Assembly (NCBI GenBank): GCA_002420235.1
Contig: DIHQ01000081.1
Location: forward strand, 1-15,893
DNA: 15,893 nucleotides
Reading direction: 5' to 3'
DNA from: Flavobacteriales bacterium UBA5692
Lineage (GTDB): Bacteria > Bacteroidota > Bacteroidia > Flavobacteriales_D > Sanyastnellaceae
Shown here piece by piece: positions 13,703 to 15,893 of the stretch. Under the pieces are notes generated by a model. The model was not told the origin of the DNA. It searched no databases and worked only from the letters and a program-made list of their open reading frames with translations. A program made the translations under genes and the position numbers. Position 1 is the stretch's first letter. Every line of letters starts with the position of its first letter.

Positions 13703-15893
13703 TCAAGACTCAAGTGCCTTTTCGATGAGATACTGGATGTGTCCTCGGTGTGCCAGAGTCAATCCGTCGGGTGATGATGCGTTCTTCTGGTAGCGCTGAA
13801 TCTTTTTCAAAGTAGCCAATGCCATGGTTTGTGCCACTGTATCGTAATTTTTTTCAGGATTGAGAATTGCAATCAGCCGATTGATGTATTCGATTTGAAG
13901 TTGTTGCCTGACTGTGTTTACTGAGCTGCGTAAGTCTGCCTTAAAAATGGCGTCAGTTAAATCATCGACATATTCATCAATGTGGTAGGTGTTTCCATAT
14001 TCAGATGCGTCGGTGATGCGTTGTAAAACACGTGGATGCAACAAGTGGTTGAGAGCATTTCGCTGCGCGGCTTCAAGGCGCGCGTGAATTTTGGGGTCTT
14101 CAGGTTGTGAGTAAAAACCAAAACCGCGACGTTGGCTTTGAAGGTAACCGTAAACAGACGCTGCAGCTTCAAATGCATTGGGCGCAAAGCCGTACTTCTC
14201 TAGCGCCGTCATTGCTGACAGTTGATCGGCTTCAGAAACCGGTTGCAAAGGCGCCTCGGTTTGCTGAGACGGTCGAGCGCGGTTATAGCGTACCCCACCG
14301 ATTTGGCGCGTCATGACACCTAGTTGGGTAATGTACTCTCCGGTCAAGGTTAAGTAGGCTCTTCTTACTTCGTGGTAGCTATCTTGATTTTCACCAGCGT
14401 ACTCAGAAATGATTTCAGGCAACAGGTCATTGATGAGTTCACAACGTTCGCTAGCATAAGCCACGGGATCACTCGACAAATCATAAATGTTAACATCCGG
14501 GTTCATTCCGCCGCCAGGCCGTCTCATGTCATCCGCATCATTTCCGAATTTTAAATCTGGTTCTACCGAACGGCTTAGTATGCTTTCCAAGCGCGTGGCT
14601 TCGGCATCGGGATCCTCGAGTCCCGCAGAGTAACCATATTCTATGACCCACTTGTCGTAAGGGCCGGGTGCATCATCGAAGAATTTTGTCTGGTCTTCTT
14701 TGTTACGTGCGAAATTGATTGAGGGGTAATCCATCACGCTATTGGACATACCCTTCGAATTAACAGCTTCGGTATCTTTCAGTCCTTCGGGCGTTTGCAT
14801 AGTTGAGCCTGCCATATTATGGCTCAATCCAAGTGTGTGGCCAACTTCGTGCAACACTAGCCGGTGTAGAGTTTCACGAGTAAATTTTTCTTGCTCATCG
14901 CTTCCAAATGACCGTGCGCGCAGCGCAGCCAAACCAAACAGCGTTTGCTGCGCATGAATGGCCCCAGCATCGCAGCGGTGTACCCACTCGGCATAACGTG
15001 CTCTGGAACTATTAGGGGCTGCTTTTTCATCTGCCATGCTATCAAACCCGGCATTTTGGAACACTTCTGAACGCCATAATCGCCCTGTCATACCGCTCCA
15101 CTCCAGCATGATGTCTGCACCGAGGATTTCTCCTGTTCTCGGGTTGACGAAACTAGGGCCGTATCCGCTATAACGAGGGTTGGGAGATGAAGTCCAGCGC
15201 AGCACATTGTAGCGGATGTCACCGGCGTCCCAATCTGCTGTGTCCGGCTGTAATTTCACGACTACAGCGTTGGAGAATCCAAGCGGTTCGAAGGCTAGGT
15301 TCCATTTTTCAACTCCGGTCTTAATGTATTCACGGAATTCATACGGAGTGGTGTTCTCAATCCACCACGTGATGGGCTCCAAGGGTTCAGAGACATCTGC
15401 GGCAGGGTCCTTTTTCTCTAAACGCCAGCGGTGGATCATGTCCCGCCAAGGCGTCGAAGAAGTGGTAGTCATATGCTCCGTTTGCGTGGTGAAATAGCCC
15501 ACGCGCGCATCGTCGGGACGCGGCCTAAATCCATCTTCCGGCATGTTGAGCAGACTATGCTGGTAACGTACAGTGATGAAGCGCGCATCTTCGAGCGCTG
15601 CGCCCCCGGTCTTCGGCGCCGGATTGTCATAAACATAATCCACAATGACTTCGGTGTTCTCCGGGTAGTTGTTGATGCTGTGGAACTTGGTCTTTTCACG
15701 TGAAAGTTTTCCCAAAACGTTTTCACCCGGGCGACGGGAGGGACGCTTGATCATTTCGAAGTCCTCTTTCAAGAACAGCGCATCACCCGAAATGAGGTGA
15801 ACGGTTTTGGATGAATCCTGTCCTTCAATTTTCAAGCTCGCCAAAATGGGCGTGTTGACGTTAGCATCCGAGGCTTTGGACAATGGCGAGTCA
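13703..15893 (-). CDS. Zinc-dependent metalloprotease, DUF5117/DUF4953 type (N-terminus outside window)
   Basis: The frame is open to the right edge, so the 729 visible residues lack the N-terminus, including any signal peptide. The zinc site HEVGHTLGLSHN (coded around 14816-14851) has the metzincin layout, with three zinc-binding histidines and a catalytic glutamate. It is followed by SVMDYP, a Met-turn, about 35 residues later. Upstream are VRYQHSLLNMPEDGFRPRPD and WWIENTTPYEFREYIKTGVE, typical of the DUF5117 to DUF4953 region of large Bacteroidota proteases. About 320 C-terminal residues after the Met-turn are helical. Such proteins are usually exported and over 800 residues long. All catalytic residues are present. 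Substrate is unknown. The gene ends about 100 bases before the YkuK-type gene on the same strand, so they are not clearly one operon. Confidence 0.93.
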   Translation of the reverse strand, partial: DSPLSKASDANVNTPILASLKIEGQDSSKTVHLISGDALFLKEDFEMIKRPSRRPGENVLGKLSREKTKFHSINNYPENTEVIVDYVYDNPAPKTGGAALEDARFITVRYQHSLLNMPEDGFRPRPDDARVGYFTTQTEHMTTTSSTPWRDMIHRWRLEKKDPAADVSEPLEPITWWIENTTPYEFREYIKTGVEKWNLAFEPLGFSNAVVVKLQPDTADWDAGDIRYNVLRWTSSPNPRYSGYGPSFVNPRTGEILGADIMLEWSGMTGRLWRSEVFQNAGFDSMADEKAAPNSSRARYAEWVHRCDAGAIHAQQTLFGLAALRARSFGSDEQEKFTRETLHRLVLHEVGHTLGLSHNMAGSTMQTPEGLKDTEAVNSKGMSNSVMDYPSINFARNKEDQTKFFDDAPGPYDKWVIEYGYSAGLEDPDAEATRLESILSRSVEPDLKFGNDADDMRRPGGGMNPDVNIYDLSSDPVAYASERCELINDLLPEIISEYAGENQDSYHEVRRAYLTLTGEYITQLGVMTRQIGGVRYNRARPSQQTEAPLQPVSEADQLSAMTALEKYGFAPNAFEAAASVYGYLQSQRRGFGFYSQPEDPKIHARLEAAQRNALNHLLHPRVLQRITDASEYGNTYHIDEYVDDLTDAIFKADLRSSVNTVRQQLQIEYINRLIAILNPEKNYDTVAQTMALATLKKIQRYQKNASSPDGLTLAHRGHIQYLIEKALES

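Overview
The window looks like a chromosomal segment of a Bacteroidota bacterium, probably close to Flavobacteriales. The evidence is lineage-typical promoters (TTTG, about 19 bp, then TAnnTTTG), few Shine-Dalgarno sequences, a CarboxypepD_reg-type secreted protein, MeaB, a DUF5117/DUF4953-type zinc metalloprotease, and an MBOAT/SGNH operon of the kind common in that phylum. Genes are tightly packed and neighbouring genes often overlap or abut. I see no tRNA, rRNA, insertion sequence, prophage or CRISPR array.

Left part (1-6125): the C-terminal end of an unrecognised gene is followed by ung (uracil-DNA glycosylase). A WD40 beta-propeller protein runs convergent to ung and overlaps it by 7 bases. 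A possible 25-residue membrane microprotein directly precedes hisS (histidyl-tRNA synthetase). On the minus strand, a meaB GTPase gene is translationally coupled (TAATG) to a membrane protein that looks like a LytS/YehU-type histidine kinase without its phosphoacceptor histidine. Divergent from meaB is a secreted CarboxypepD_reg-domain protein.

Middle part (6129-12407): a small three-helix membrane protein and a tiny lipoprotein gene diverge from a short promoter region. Then comes a compact minus-strand four-gene operon, transcribed from 12407 down to 6688. Its genes are a LysM protein with an MltD-like transglycosylase domain lacking the catalytic glutamate, a membrane-anchored SGNH protein, an exported SGNH protein, and an AlgI-like MBOAT O-acyltransferase. 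The most economical reading is an envelope-polymer O-acylation machine. The MBOAT would carry acyl groups across the membrane, the SGNH proteins would transfer or remove them, and the LysM/pseudo-transglycosylase would dock on peptidoglycan. That function is inference; the arrangement and missing residue are seen in the sequence.

Right part (12408-15893): a strong Bacteroidota promoter drives a roughly 80-nt structured leader. The leader ends in a 14-bp terminator hairpin with a T-run, about 50 bp before the start of an SRPBCC-domain gene. It could be an independent small RNA or an attenuator, and it is the most interesting non-coding signal here. Convergent to the SRPBCC gene is a YkuK-type (DUF458) RNase H-like gene. 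The window ends inside a large zinc metalloprotease whose N-terminus lies outside.
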